64,000 nt of DNA from Sphingomonas profundi (GCF_009739515.1 NZ_CP046535.1:3829501-3893500); one strand, 5' to 3'; shown: positions 54,104-63,727, counted from the stretch's first letter. Notes: generated by a model not told the origin, from the sequence alone. Made by a program: numbers and translations.

Positions 54104-55009
54104 TCAGCCCGCCGGCACGTCGCCGCGCGGCAGGCGGCGGGCGAGCACCGGCCACAGCAGGTTGATCGCCAGCCCGGCGAGCACGAGGCCGGCCGCGGCC
54201 AGCTTCCACGCCTGCATCGGCTCGCCGAGCCACAGGGTGGAGGCGCCCATGCCGAAGATCGGCACCAGCAGCGCCAGCGGCGTGATGGTGGCGGCCGGGT
54301 AGCGCGCGAGCAGCCAGCCCCAGGCGGCGTAGCCGAACATCAGATTCGCCGTGGATTGCCACAGCACCGCGCCCCAGGTGACGGCATCGGCGCGGGCGAG
54401 GCCGGATGCGATCGCCGGCCAGCCCTCCACCAGCAGCGCGGCGACGAACAGGGGCGGTGCCGAGAACAGGCTGGCCCAGACGACGAAGGCCAGCATGTTG
54501 ACCGGCCCGGCGGTGCGCGTCACCTGGTTGCCGCCGGCCCAGCTGGCGGCGGCGAGCAGCACCAGCAGCAGGCCGAGCGGGGTGGTGTGGGCATCGGCGT
54601 GCGCCATGATGACGGCGATGCCGGCCGTCGCCAGCGCCAGCGCCAGCCACTGCACCCGGCCCACCCGCTCGCCGGTCGATCGCATCGAGAGCAGGATCGT
54701 GAAGAACACCTGGCTCTGCACCACCAGCGAGGCGAGGCCGGGCGTGATCCGCCCGTTCATCGCGTAGAAGAGCAGGCCGAACTGGCCGACCCCGATCAGC
54801 AGGCCGTAGTCTGCCAGCCGCCGCCACGGCACGCGCGGGCGCGGCAGCACCAGCGCGAGCGGCAGGAAGGCGAAGCTGAAGCGCAGCGCGGCGAAGAACA
54901 GGGGCGGCAGATGATCGAGGCCGATGCGGATGACGACGAAATTGGTGCCCCATACCGCGACCACGGCGATCGCCAGCAGCAGGTGCCGCCAGGGCAGCCC
55001 GCCGTTCAT
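54104..55009 (-). CDS. EamA-family (DMT) exporter
   Basis: The 301-residue protein has ten hydrophobic helices in two EamA halves (AVVAVWGTNFVVIRIGLDHLP near the start, LLVLLAAASWAGGNQVTR for the second). Relatives export amino acids and metabolites such as O-acetylserine and cysteine; the substrate here is unknown. It follows no obvious operon partner. Confidence 0.85.
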   Translation of the reverse strand: MNGGLPWRHLLLAIAVVAVWGTNFVVIRIGLDHLPPLFFAALRFSFAFLPLALVLPRPRVPWRRLADYGLLIGVGQFGLLFYAMNGRITPGLASLVVQSQVFFTILLSMRSTGERVGRVQWLALALATAGIAVIMAHADAHTTPLGLLLVLLAAASWAGGNQVTRTAGPVNMLAFVVWASLFSAPPLFVAALLVEGWPAIASGLARADAVTWGAVLWQSTANLMFGYAAWGWLLARYPAATITPLALLVPIFGMGASTLWLGEPMQAWKLAAAGLVLAGLAINLLWPVLARRLPRGDVPAG

Positions 55010-55143
55010 CGCCGTCGCCCGCCGTCGCCGCCCGCTCGCCCTCGCGCCATGTCCGTCCGCCCCGCCGTGGAGCGGCGGTTATAGACGGGCGATCGCGCGG
55101 ACGGAAAGGGCGGCGGCCGGCGCCGTTCGACAAGCGGGCGGCG

Positions 55144-55845
55144 ATGTGCCATCCCTTCGGCATGAGCGAGCGGCCCTCCGACGGCGACACGCCCTCCTTT
55201 GGCCGGATGCTCGGCGAGCTGCCGCTGCTCGTCACCGAGCCGTCCTGGTACGGCCGGGTCGATGCGGCCGCCGCGGGGCGGGACGGCCAGGGCCGATCGG
55301 TGCTGGTGTTGCCGGGCTTCCTCGCCGGCGATCTGCTGACCAGCCGGCTGCGCCACACGCTGGAGGCCGCCGGCTATCGCGCCCACGGCTGGGGCCAGGG
55401 CGTGAACCAGGGCCTTACGCGCATGCTGTTCGATCGCATGCTGGCGCGGGTGGCGGCGCTGCCGGCGCCCGTCTCGCTGATCGGATGGAGCCTGGGCGGG
55501 CTCTACGCGCGCGAACTCGCCAAGGCGGCGCCGGCGGCGGTGGACCGGGTCATCACGCTCGGCAGCCCCTTCTCGGGCGATCTCCACGCCAACCGCGCGT
55601 GGAAGCTCTACGAGTGGGTCAACGGCCATGCGGTGGATGCGCCGCCGCTGCCGGTGGACCTCGCCGTCAAGCCGCCGGTGCCGACCTGGGCGTTGTGGTC
55701 GGCCGAGGACGGCATCGTCTCCCCCGCCTCCTCGCGCGGGCAGGCGGGGGAGGCTGACCACCGGATCGCCGTCGCCTGCCGCCACATGGATTTCGTCTCG
55801 GCGCCGGCCGCGATCACCGCCGTGCTCGACGCGCTGGAGGGATAG
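55144..55845 (+). CDS. Alpha/beta-hydrolase, lipase-like
   Basis: The 233-residue protein shows the nucleophile elbow GWSLGG near residue 118, an oxyanion-type VLVLPGFLAGD, an acidic segment WSAEDGIVSP and a late His (RHMDFVS), a complete catalytic triad. It may be a carboxylesterase or lipase. ATG at 55144 is used; MSERP at 55162 is an alternative start. Confidence 0.8.
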   Translation: MCHPFGMSERPSDGDTPSFGRMLGELPLLVTEPSWYGRVDAAAAGRDGQGRSVLVLPGFLAGDLLTSRLRHTLEAAGYRAHGWGQGVNQGLTRMLFDRMLARVAALPAPVSLIGWSLGGLYARELAKAAPAAVDRVITLGSPFSGDLHANRAWKLYEWVNGHAVDAPPLPVDLAVKPPVPTWALWSAEDGIVSPASSRGQAGEADHRIAVACRHMDFVSAPAAITAVLDALEG

Positions 55846-55917
55846 AGCGGTTTCGAGGCAGGTGGAATCACCTGCCGGCTCGGAAACCGCGACAAACACG
55901 GGAAGTCCAGCCGGCGC

Positions 55918-56307
55918 TTACACGAACCGCGCCGTCACCTCCGGCGGCACGCGCAGCGGGCGGCCCGTCGCCCGGTCGATGATCGCCCACGTCGTCTTCG
56001 ATCGCACGTGCGGCCGGCCGTCCGCCCCGACGAACTCGATGTGGCGATCGAACCGCGCGCCCTTCGGCGCCTCGCCCACCCAGGTCCGCGCCGTCACCGT
56101 GCCGCCCTCGGTCAGGCCGCGCAGATAGTCGATCTCGTGCCGCACGATCACCCAGAGATAGGCCGCGACATGCGCCGGATCGGCCGCCGCGTGCCAGTGC
56201 AGGCCGGCGACGTCCTGGATCCAGCGCACCCACACGGCATTGTTCACATGGCCCATCTCGTCGATGTCGGCCGGCTGCGCGGTGATGACCGTCTCGAACG
56301 TCCTCAT
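55918..56307 (-). CDS. Hotdog-fold acyl-CoA thioesterase
   Basis: The 129-residue protein matches the 4-hydroxybenzoyl-CoA thioesterase/YbgC group, with DIDEMGHVNNAVWVRWIQD containing the catalytic Asp. It would hydrolyse acyl-CoA thioesters. ATG at 56307 overlaps the stop of the upstream peptidase gene (ATGA). Confidence 0.85.
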   Translation of the reverse strand: MRTFETVITAQPADIDEMGHVNNAVWVRWIQDVAGLHWHAAADPAHVAAYLWVIVRHEIDYLRGLTEGGTVTARTWVGEAPKGARFDRHIEFVGADGRPHVRSKTTWAIIDRATGRPLRVPPEVTARFV

Positions 56308-58370
56308 GCGTCCGCCGCCCCGCCTCCCATCTGCGTCAGCACGAAGGCGTAGGCCTCCGCCACCTCGCGCAGCGCCTCGAACCGGCCGCTCTTGCCGCCG
56401 TGGCCGGCGCCCATGTTGATCTTCAGCAGCAGGGCGGCATCCCCGGTCTTCGTCGCGCGCAGCCGCGCCGCCCATTTCGCCGGCTCCCAGTAGGTGACGC
56501 GCGGATCGTTAAGGCCGCCGGTGATCAGCATCGGCGGATAATCCTGCGCCGCCACATTGTCGTAGGGCGAGTAGGCGGCGATCAGATCGAACGCGGCGGC
56601 ATCGGTGATCGGATTGCCCCATTCCGGCCACTCGCCGGGGGTGAGCGGCAGCGTGTCGTCCAGCATCGTGTTGAGCACGTCGACGAACGGCACGTCCGCC
56701 ACCACCGCGCCCCACAGGCCCGGATCGGTGTTGGCGACGACGCCCATCAGTTCGCCGCCGGCCGATCCGCCGTTGATCGCGATGTTGCCCGCGCGCGTGA
56801 AGCCGGCATCGATCAGCCCCTTCGCCACGTCGACGAAGTCGCGGAAGGCGTTCCACCTTTTCTCCCGCTTGCCGTCCAGATACCAGCCGTAGCCGAGATC
56901 GTCGCCGCCGCGGATATGGGCGATGGCATAGGCGTAGCCGCGATCGAGCAGGCTGAGGCGGCCGGTGGCGAAGCCGGGCGGGATGGCGATGCCGTAGGCG
57001 CCGTAGCCGTAGAGGAACAGCCTGCCGGACCCGTCCTTTGGAAAGCCGGCGGGGTAGACGATCGAGACCGGCACCTGCGCGCCGTCACGCGCGCGCACCA
57101 TCAGCCGCTCTGTGGCGTAGCGCGCGGGATCGTAGCCGGACGGCACCTCCCGCACCTTCAGGGTGGCGAGCGTCCGCGCCTCCGGATCATAGTCGAACAC
57201 CGTGTCGGGCGTGATCATCGAGGCGTAGGTCAGCCGGTAGGCCGGCGGATCATATTCCGGGTTGCTGGCCAGGGCCGCGGTGTAGCTCGCCTCCGGCAGG
57301 GCGATGCGATGCTCGTCGCCGGCATAGGTGCGCAGCCGGATCTGGTCGAGCCCGTCCACCCGCTCGCTGATCGCCAGGTGGCGCGCGAAGCTGGAGACGC
57401 CGCGCAGATACACCCGATCCGATCCGGCGATCACCGTGGTCCACGCGTCCGGCGCGTCGACCGTGGCCTGGGCCAAGCGAAAGTTGACGTGATCGTCGTT
57501 CGTCAGGATCCAGAGGCGATCGTGCGACGCATCGACGGCATATTGCCGCCCCGCCTGCCGCGCGCTGACCAGGATCGGCGCGGCGGCCGGATCGGCGGCT
57601 GGCACCAGCCGCACCTCGCTCGTCTCGTGATCGCCGGTCTGGATGGCGATCCACCGCCGATCCTGCGTGCGGCCGACGCCCACGTTGAAGCCGATGTCGT
57701 CAATCTCCTCGTAGAGCGTGGTCGCCGCCGCCGGATCGCCGCCCAGCCGGTGCAGGCGGGCGCGATAGGTGCGCCAATTGTCGTTCACCTCGGTGAACAC
57801 CACCGCGTCCGATCCGGCGGACCACACCACGCCGCCGTTCGCCACCTCCGTCACCGTCTCCACGTTCGCGCCGGTCGCCAGGTCGCGGATGCGCAGGGTG
57901 AAGCGCTCCGCCCCGCTCGCATCGGCCGTCCAGGCGAGGAGGCGTGCGTCCGGGCTCACGGCGATGGCGCCCAGGCGGAAATAGTCGGCGCCCTCGGCCT
58001 CGGCCGGCTCGCTCAGGATCAGCTGCGCCTCGCCGCCCGCCACCGGCCGGCGATACCAGAGGCGATACTGCCCGCCGGCCTCGAACGCCCACCAGTAGAG
58101 CCAGTCGCCGTCGCGCTGCGGCACGCCGGCATCGTCCTCCTTCATCCGCGCCTTCATCTCGGCGAAGATCGTGTCGATCAGCGGCCGGTGCGGCGCCATC
58201 GCCGCCTCGAACCACGTATTCTCCGCCTTCAGGTGATCGAGGATCGCGGCGTCGCCCACGTCCGGATAGCCGGGATCGCGCAGCCAGTGGTACGGATCCT
58301 CGATCGTGCGGCCGTGATGGGTCGTGCTGTGCGGCCGTGTGGCGGCGACGGGTGGGCGCAGGTCGGTCAA
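56304..58370 (-). CDS. Prolyl oligopeptidase family S9 peptidase (oligopeptidase B-like)
   Basis: The 688-residue enzyme has an N-terminal seven-bladed propeller (starting near TIEDPYHWLRD) and a C-terminal alpha/beta-hydrolase domain. The nucleophile is in NGGSAGGELMG, the Asp in GLNDPRVTYWEPAKW and the His in NMGAGHGGKSGRF. It cleaves short peptides, probably after basic residues. The likely start is TTG at 58370 (LTDLRPP), with GAGG six bases upstream; an ATG at 58451 would extend into the divergent gene. Confidence 0.88.
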   Translation of the reverse strand: MTDLRPPVAATRPHSTTHHGRTIEDPYHWLRDPGYPDVGDAAILDHLKAENTWFEAAMAPHRPLIDTIFAEMKARMKEDDAGVPQRDGDWLYWWAFEAGGQYRLWYRRPVAGGEAQLILSEPAEAEGADYFRLGAIAVSPDARLLAWTADASGAERFTLRIRDLATGANVETVTEVANGGVVWSAGSDAVVFTEVNDNWRTYRARLHRLGGDPAAATTLYEEIDDIGFNVGVGRTQDRRWIAIQTGDHETSEVRLVPAADPAAAPILVSARQAGRQYAVDASHDRLWILTNDDHVNFRLAQATVDAPDAWTTVIAGSDRVYLRGVSSFARHLAISERVDGLDQIRLRTYAGDEHRIALPEASYTAALASNPEYDPPAYRLTYASMITPDTVFDYDPEARTLATLKVREVPSGYDPARYATERLMVRARDGAQVPVSIVYPAGFPKDGSGRLFLYGYGAYGIAIPPGFATGRLSLLDRGYAYAIAHIRGGDDLGYGWYLDGKREKRWNAFRDFVDVAKGLIDAGFTRAGNIAINGGSAGGELMGVVANTDPGLWGAVVADVPFVDVLNTMLDDTLPLTPGEWPEWGNPITDAAAFDLIAAYSPYDNVAAQDYPPMLITGGLNDPRVTYWEPAKWAARLRATKTGDAALLLKINMGAGHGGKSGRFEALREVAEAYAFVLTQMGGGAADA

Positions 58371-58443
58371 GGGGAACCTCTCTGGCGCGGGCGGGCGCCG
58401 GCGCCTATCTTCGGGGCAGACAGAGATAGAAGGGCTTTGCGCC

Positions 58444-60225
58444 ATGTCCACCTACGAAGACCGGCTGACGGCGTTGCGCGAGGAGCTGGCGCGCCGCCGG
58501 CTGGACGGTTTCGTCGTGCCGCTGACCGACGAGCATATGAGCGAATATGTCGGCGCCTACGCCCAGCGGCTGGCGTGGCTCACCGGCTTCCAGGGATCGG
58601 CCGGCTCGGCCGTGGTGCTGCCGGCCGAAGCGGCGATCTTCACCGATGGCCGCTACACGCTGCAGGTGCGCGAGCAGGTGGACGGCACCCACTGGAGCTA
58701 CGAGGCCGTGCCGCAGACGAGCATCGCCGGCTGGCTTTCCGACCATGTCGGCCAGGGCGCGCGGATCGGCTACGATCCTTGGCTCCACACGCGCGGCTGG
58801 GTGACGGCGGCGCGCGACGCGCTGGCCGACGTGGGGGCCGAGCTGGTGGCGGTGGAGGCGAACCCGATCGACGCGATCTGGGCCGATCGCCCGGCGCCAT
58901 CCGCCGCACGGCTGGTCGTCCACCCCGATGCGCTGGCCGGCAAGCCCTCCGCCGAGAAGCGGCAGGAGGTGGCGGACTGGCTGGTTTCGAAGCGGGCCGA
59001 CGCCGCCGTCCTCTCCGCGCTCGATTCGATCGCCTGGACGTTCAACGTGCGCGGGGCCGATGTCGATCGCACGCCGGTGGCGCTCGCCTACGCGCTGGCC
59101 CATGCCGACGGCACCGCCGACCTGTTCGTCGCGCCCGACAAGCTGGCCGACGACGTGGCCCAGCATCTCGGCAACGCCGTGCGCCTGCACCCGCGCGACG
59201 CCTTCGCCGCGCACCTGGCCGGGCTGAAGGGCAAGCGCATCGCCGCCGACCCGGAGCGCGCCGTCGCCGCGATCTTCGCCGCGCTGGAGCAGGCGGGCGC
59301 CGAGGTGATCGAGGCGCGCGACCCGGTGGTGCTGCCCAAGGCGATCAAGAACCCGGCCGAGATCGCCGGCCACCGGGCGGCGCAGCTGCGCGACGGCGCG
59401 GCGCTGACCCGCTTCCTCCACTGGCTGTCGATCGAGGCGCCGAAGGGCGCTCTCACCGAGCTGGACGCCGCCGCCCGGCTGCAGGCCTTCCGCGAGGAGA
59501 CCGGGCTGCTGCGCGATCTCTCGTTCGATACCATCTCCGGCGCGGGGCCGAACGGCGCGGTCGTCCACTACCGGGTGAGCGAGGAGACCAACCGGCGGAT
59601 CGAGCGCGACACGCTGTTCCTCGTCGATTCGGGCGGCCAGTATCAGGACGGCACGACCGACGTGACCCGCACCATCGCCGTCGGCACCCCCACCGCCGAG
59701 ATGAGGGATCGCTTCACCCGCGTGTTGAAGGGCCATGTCGCGCTGGCCCGCGCGCTCTTCCCGCAGGGCACGCGCGGATCGCAGCTGGACGTGCTGGCGC
59801 GGCAGTATCTATGGGCGGCCGGGCTCGACTACGCCCACGGCACCGGCCACGGCGTCGGCAGCTACCTGGCGGTGCACGAGGGGCCGCAGCGTATCGCCAC
59901 CTTCGGCGGCGGCGACGAGCCGCTGCGCGCGGGCATGCTGCTCTCCAACGAGCCCGGCTACTACAAGACCGGCGAGTACGGCATCCGCATCGAGAATCTG
60001 GTGCTGGTGGTGGCGCGCGACGTGCCCGGCGCCGAGCGCGAGATGCTGGGCTTCGAGACGCAGACCTTCGCGCCGATCGATCGCGCGCTGATCGACACCG
60101 CCTTGCTCTCGCCCGACGAGCGCGACTGGATCGACGCCTATCACGCCGAGGTGCTGGCGCGGATCGGCCCGCAGCTGGACGACGAAGCCCGCGCCTGGCT
60201 GCAGGCCGCTACCGCTTGCCTGTGA
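58444..60225 (+). CDS. Aminopeptidase P family protein (Xaa-Pro aminopeptidase)
   Basis: The 593-residue protein has two creatinase-like N-terminal domains and a C-terminal pita-bread domain. Its metal ligands are in FLVDSGGQYQDGTTDVTRT, HGTGHGVGS, SNEPGYY and YGIRIENL. It removes the first residue before proline. ATG at 58444 is the start; it is divergent from the oligopeptidase gene by 73 bp. Confidence 0.93.
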   Translation: MSTYEDRLTALREELARRRLDGFVVPLTDEHMSEYVGAYAQRLAWLTGFQGSAGSAVVLPAEAAIFTDGRYTLQVREQVDGTHWSYEAVPQTSIAGWLSDHVGQGARIGYDPWLHTRGWVTAARDALADVGAELVAVEANPIDAIWADRPAPSAARLVVHPDALAGKPSAEKRQEVADWLVSKRADAAVLSALDSIAWTFNVRGADVDRTPVALAYALAHADGTADLFVAPDKLADDVAQHLGNAVRLHPRDAFAAHLAGLKGKRIAADPERAVAAIFAALEQAGAEVIEARDPVVLPKAIKNPAEIAGHRAAQLRDGAALTRFLHWLSIEAPKGALTELDAAARLQAFREETGLLRDLSFDTISGAGPNGAVVHYRVSEETNRRIERDTLFLVDSGGQYQDGTTDVTRTIAVGTPTAEMRDRFTRVLKGHVALARALFPQGTRGSQLDVLARQYLWAAGLDYAHGTGHGVGSYLAVHEGPQRIATFGGGDEPLRAGMLLSNEPGYYKTGEYGIRIENLVLVVARDVPGAEREMLGFETQTFAPIDRALIDTALLSPDERDWIDAYHAEVLARIGPQLDDEARAWLQAATACL

Positions 60226-60370
60226 CGTGGAACGGGGGCGGGGGCGGATCGGCGGGCGCGCCTTCCGTTCCCGACTCCGCATCGAGGGAGGCGGCGCGCG
60301 CCTGATCCTTGCGCCGGCGCAGATTGGCCCGCAACGCCTCTGCCAGCCTCCGCTCGCGATCCTCCGCCAT
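60209..60370 (-). CDS. Small basic conserved-type protein
   Basis: The 53-residue protein begins MAEDRERRLAEALRANLRRR and continues with KDQARA and an acidic then Pro-rich tail. It is a charged, helical-looking protein, a type I associate with sphingomonads, of unknown role. It overlaps the peptidase gene end by 17 bases. A longer frame starts at 60418, but 60370 fits better. Confidence 0.6.
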   Translation of the reverse strand: MAEDRERRLAEALRANLRRRKDQARAASLDAESGTEGAPADPPPPPFHVTGKR

Positions 60371-60470
60371 GACGCCGGCATAGGCCGCACCGCCCGCCCG
60401 CCGCAAGCCTTGACGCATGCGCCGGCTTTCTCCATAGCGCCGGCTCCATCGCGGGTCCGCCCGCGATCAT

Positions 60471-60545
<75 letters not shown>

Positions 60546-60602
60546 CCCAGTCTCGAGTGCAGAGACGTTTCGCCCGCTAGGGCAGGTGGCGGCGGAAAGC
60601 GG

Positions 60603-60622
60603 CGCAGTTCTGCGGCTTTTTT
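60603..60622 (+). terminator. Intrinsic terminator after tRNA-Thr
   Basis: CGCAG/CTGCG with a two-base spacer is followed by GC and six T's (60617-60622). It is on the tRNA strand, 58 bp downstream of its end. Confidence 0.65.
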
Positions 60623-60637
60623 CAGGCTGGTTGCGAC

Positions 60638-60724
60638 GTGTCAGGACAGAGACGCGGCGTTTGTGGCTGGGTATATGAAGGTTTCGAGCCTGCGTCTCTG
60701 CAGGGCACATCGGTGTCCTGACAC
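60638..60724. repeat. Nested inverted repeats beside the recombinase
   Basis: The outer arms GTGTCAGGACA (60638-60648) and TGTCCTGACAC (60714-60724) are perfect 11-bp inverted repeats. Inner arms AGAGACGC (60648-60655) and GCGTCTCT (60692-60699) are perfect over 8 bp. A further GCAGAGACG at 60559-60567 pairs with CGTCTCTGC at 60693-60701. They lie between tRNA-Thr and the recombinase gene and may be an attachment site or operator. Confidence 0.7.
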
Positions 60725-60750
60725 TTGTCCCAGTCCATAGCTACCGGAAC

Positions 60751-60785
60751 GAAGAGGGGCGCGGCCATCGGCCGCGCCCCTCTTC
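60751..60785 (-). terminator. Strong 16-bp hairpin at the recombinase 3' end
   Basis: GAAGAGGGGCGCGGCC (60751-60766) and GGCCGCGCCCCTCTTC (60770-60785) are perfectly complementary around ATC. It is 12 bp past the recombinase stop. No T-run follows on either strand, but its position and strength suggest transcription termination or mRNA protection. Confidence 0.65.
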
Positions 60786-60796
60786 GGCTGATCAGA

Positions 60797-62473
60797 TCAT
60801 GCGAAGCCGAGCAGCAGGCGTTGCGCTTGCCACTCCATCGGCATCTCACCGAGCCGCAGCAGCGTTCGGCTGGTCAGCTCGACCGGCTGCCGTCCTTCAA
60901 GGATGGCGGTGACGATGTCGGGCGCGAGGAAGCGGAGCCTCGCCAGCCGCGAGAGATGGCTGCGCCGGGTCGCGCTCATGTTTGCCGGGCCTGATTGCAG
61001 CCTCTCGTATGCCGCTCGCCCGCTGGCGAGCAGCTGAATCAGCCGGTCGTCACGCTGTGCCGGACGTGCATCGGGCACAGCGTAGATTAGCCGCAGCTCA
61101 TGACCGCGCCGCTTGAGCGCCACCGGATGGCGAAGCTCGATTGTGTCGGTTCCTGCCGTACCGGTGTGGTCGATGCCGACCAAGCGTGCGAGCCCGCGCG
61201 GGTCGAGCAGCAGCGTGACCGTGTTGCTGGAGAGATGCACACGCGCCTCAAGCTGCTCGAGCAGCGCGCGATGGCCATGCGGTTGATCCACCTGTTCGGC
61301 GAGCACGGCGCAGCGCTCGATGGTCTGCACGCTTGGGCCATGACGTGATCCCAGCTCGGCACCGACTAGCGCCGGATCGCGCAGGAACCGCAACATGCTC
61401 CCGGATACGATAGCGTCGAGATCGCCCGCTGGGATGCGCCAGGCCCGCTCGGGGCTGCCTTCCGGGGGGCGGGAGACATAATAGCGGTACCGCCGCCCCG
61501 CCTTGTTGGCGTGCTGGGTCACCATGGCACGTCCGTGCTCGTCATGGAGGATGCCGCCGAGCAGGCTGCGCTCACCGGTGCCTGGACGCGGTGCGTTGCC
61601 GGCGAGCAGCACTTGCGCCGTATCCCATAGCTCGCGGGGCACGATCGCCTGATGCTCACCATCGTACACCTGATCGCCGTGCGGCACGCGCCCGGTGTAG
61701 AGCACGTTTCGCAGCAGGTAGCCGAGCGCACCCGCGTTGTACGCTGTGCCACCTGTGATCCGCCCATCACGCATCGTCCGCCGCTTGGAGACGACACCTC
61801 GCAGCTTCAGATCGGCGGTAAGCGCGTTGATCGACTCGAGCGTCTGATAGCGTTCGAAGATAAGCCGCACCGTCTCGGCCTCGGCCTCATTGACGACGAG
61901 CTTGCGCTCGACGACATCGTAGCCGAGCGGCACCGGGCCACCCATCCACATGCCCTTCTTCTTCGACGCCGCAATTTTGTCGCGGATGCGCTCGCCCGTC
62001 ACCTCGCGCTCGAACTGGGCGAAGGAGAGCAGCACGTTGAGCGTCAGCCGCCCCATGCTGGTGGTAGTATTGAACGCCTGGGTGACCGAAACAAAGCTTG
62101 CCCCACGTGCATCGAGCACCTCGACGATCTTGGCGAAGTCAGACAAGGCGCGGGTTAGCCGGTCCACCTTGTAGACGACGATGACGTCGACCCGGCCGCT
62201 CTCGACATCGGCGAGCAGGCGCCTGAGCGCGGGCCGCTCCATGTTGCCGCCCGAAAAGCCGCCGTCGTCGTAGACCGCCGGCAGGAGCGTCCAGCCCTCG
62301 TGGCGCTGGCTGGTGACGTAGGCGGCGCATGCCTCACGCTGGGCGTCGAGCGAGTTAAACTCCTGCTCCAGTCCTTCCTCGGTCGACTTGCGCGTGTAGA
62401 TCGCGCAGCGGGTCTGGTGTGCCATGCTGCTGCTGGTTGCGACCGATGTCGCGCGTGGACCACGCTTAGCCAT
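60797..62473 (-). CDS. Large serine recombinase
   Basis: The 558-residue protein has an N-terminal resolvase domain, with catalytic Ser30 in CAIYTRKSTEEG and the arginine region VYKVDRLTRALSDF. A recombinase domain follows (GMWMGGPVPLGYDVVERKLVVNEAEAE). Downstream comes a zinc-ribbon-like position (SLLGGILHDEHGRAMVTQH) that lacks the usual Cys pairs, then a long C-terminal tail. It should integrate or excise the element at a short attachment site. ATG at 62473 overlaps the DUF2924 gene by eight bases; a Met 16 residues later is an alternative. The three minus-strand genes form one unit. Confidence 0.88.
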   Translation of the reverse strand: MAKRGPRATSVATSSSMAHQTRCAIYTRKSTEEGLEQEFNSLDAQREACAAYVTSQRHEGWTLLPAVYDDGGFSGGNMERPALRRLLADVESGRVDVIVVYKVDRLTRALSDFAKIVEVLDARGASFVSVTQAFNTTTSMGRLTLNVLLSFAQFEREVTGERIRDKIAASKKKGMWMGGPVPLGYDVVERKLVVNEAEAETVRLIFERYQTLESINALTADLKLRGVVSKRRTMRDGRITGGTAYNAGALGYLLRNVLYTGRVPHGDQVYDGEHQAIVPRELWDTAQVLLAGNAPRPGTGERSLLGGILHDEHGRAMVTQHANKAGRRYRYYVSRPPEGSPERAWRIPAGDLDAIVSGSMLRFLRDPALVGAELGSRHGPSVQTIERCAVLAEQVDQPHGHRALLEQLEARVHLSSNTVTLLLDPRGLARLVGIDHTGTAGTDTIELRHPVALKRRGHELRLIYAVPDARPAQRDDRLIQLLASGRAAYERLQSGPANMSATRRSHLSRLARLRFLAPDIVTAILEGRQPVELTSRTLLRLGEMPMEWQAQRLLLGFA

Positions 62474-62915
62474 GGGCCACTCCCTGGCGCGGTGGCATGG
62501 TCGGTCGCTTGAGACCGAAGAAGCGCGGTCCTGACCAGCGCGCACCCGTAATCGCTCGCGCGACGTGGCTGAGCGAACTGTAGCGATGGTCATCGAACAG
62601 CAGCCCGTCATCGGTAACCAGCACGTCGTGCACGGTGCCGTTCCACTCGCGCACCAGCCGGGTGCCGGGCTTAAGGCGGATCTCCATCTCCATTGGCTCA
62701 GTACCGGGATCGCGCGCCAGTGCGGCTAGCATCCGCTCGGCGGTCGGCGGCAGCCCGCCATGCGCTTGCTCCTGCAAGCGGTAGCCGATTGTGCGGCGGA
62801 TCAGCGAGATGGACAGGTCGGGCGCCTCCTCGCCGAACATGTCCTGCCACCGCCGTCGCAGCTCTGCCGGCGACAGTGTCGCCAGCCCACGCAGCTGGTC
62901 GTCGAGCCGTGCCAT
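62466..62915 (-). CDS. DUF2924 domain protein
   Basis: The 149-residue protein has the DUF2924 pattern: an N-terminal ELRRRWQDMFG helix, LIRRTIGYRLQEQAHGGL, then RLKPGTRLVREWNGTVHDV and YSSLSHVARAITGARWSGPRFFGL. It is regularly found next to large serine recombinases in alphaproteobacteria and phages. Its job is unknown, perhaps a DNA-binding cofactor of the recombinase. It is two bases from the DUF3489 gene. Confidence 0.87.
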   Translation of the reverse strand: MARLDDQLRGLATLSPAELRRRWQDMFGEEAPDLSISLIRRTIGYRLQEQAHGGLPPTAERMLAALARDPGTEPMEMEIRLKPGTRLVREWNGTVHDVLVTDDGLLFDDHRYSSLSHVARAITGARWSGPRFFGLKRPTMPPRQGVAHG

Positions 62916-62917
62916 GA

Positions 62918-63478
62918 TCAGGCGACCCCGGCGATGTGGTAGCGGGTGCCGCCCTCACCCTTGCGGGTGACGATGGCGTGGCCCTTCTTGCGCAGGCCGG
63001 TCAGCGCCGCCCGGGTCGTGTGCGGCAGCCAGCCGGTAGCAGCGACCATCTCGGCGAGATTGGTGCCGCCCTCCGCGCGCAGCATGTCGAGGACCAGCGC
63101 CTGTTTGGTGCGGGCGGAAGGCGGTGCTTCAGGTGTGTCCCGAGCGATCTGCGTATCTGCCGCAGGCGACTCGACGGCGGCAGGCGTTCCTTCCGCCGCT
63201 GCCAGCGGCGCATCGCTTGCTCCCTCGGCAGCGATGACCGCACGTCCGGCATCGCTGATGACGACGCCGATGCGGCGCGCGTTCTCCTCGCGCCAGGCAG
63301 CGGCGGCATCGGTGACGTCGGCCTCCCGTGCCAGCTCCTGCTTCACCAGCGTGGTGACCGCCTTGCGGATGCGGGAGGCCTGATCGCCCAGACTGGCGGG
63401 TGGCGGCAGCAGGCTGCCGTCCTCACGCTGGCAGGCGGTGGCGAGCAGGACAAGCTGCATGTCGGTGAGGCGGGTCAT
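62918..63478 (-). CDS. DUF3489 domain protein
   Basis: The 186-residue protein ends in a DUF3489 winged-helix-like domain (RTKQALVLDMLRAEGGTNLAEMVAATGW-type pattern, split by LPHTTRAALTGLRKKGHAI). Its N-terminus (MTRLTDMQLVLLATACQR) also looks helical, and a low-complexity linker lies between. It probably binds DNA and may regulate the module. It heads the DUF3489-DUF2924-recombinase operon. Confidence 0.87.
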   Translation of the reverse strand: MTRLTDMQLVLLATACQREDGSLLPPPASLGDQASRIRKAVTTLVKQELAREADVTDAAAAWREENARRIGVVISDAGRAVIAAEGASDAPLAAAEGTPAAVESPAADTQIARDTPEAPPSARTKQALVLDMLRAEGGTNLAEMVAATGWLPHTTRAALTGLRKKGHAIVTRKGEGGTRYHIAGVA

Positions 63479-63727
63479 GGATGGTCTCCTTCAAGGAGGC
63501 GAGCACCACCGCCGCCTCCCACCACCCACGGCCCCGCCGGTCAGCCGGTCGGGGCCAAGCCACCTCGCCAGCGGCTCTTCCTGAACGCAGCGATTGCTCT
63601 GGTTTGCGGCCAAGTCGAATGGAATGTGCAAGGTGAGGGCATTCGGCGCCTTTCTTTAAGGACGCCCCTCGGCGCGCCAAAAAGCTGGGCATGGACTTGC
63701 CCGCCGCATTGCGTTTTCGTTGAGCGC

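Noticed and set aside
56400-60305. 1,301-codon plus-strand open frame
   Set aside because: It runs antisense to the S9 peptidase and out of frame through the aminopeptidase gene; the product is Arg/Gly/His-rich with no domain.
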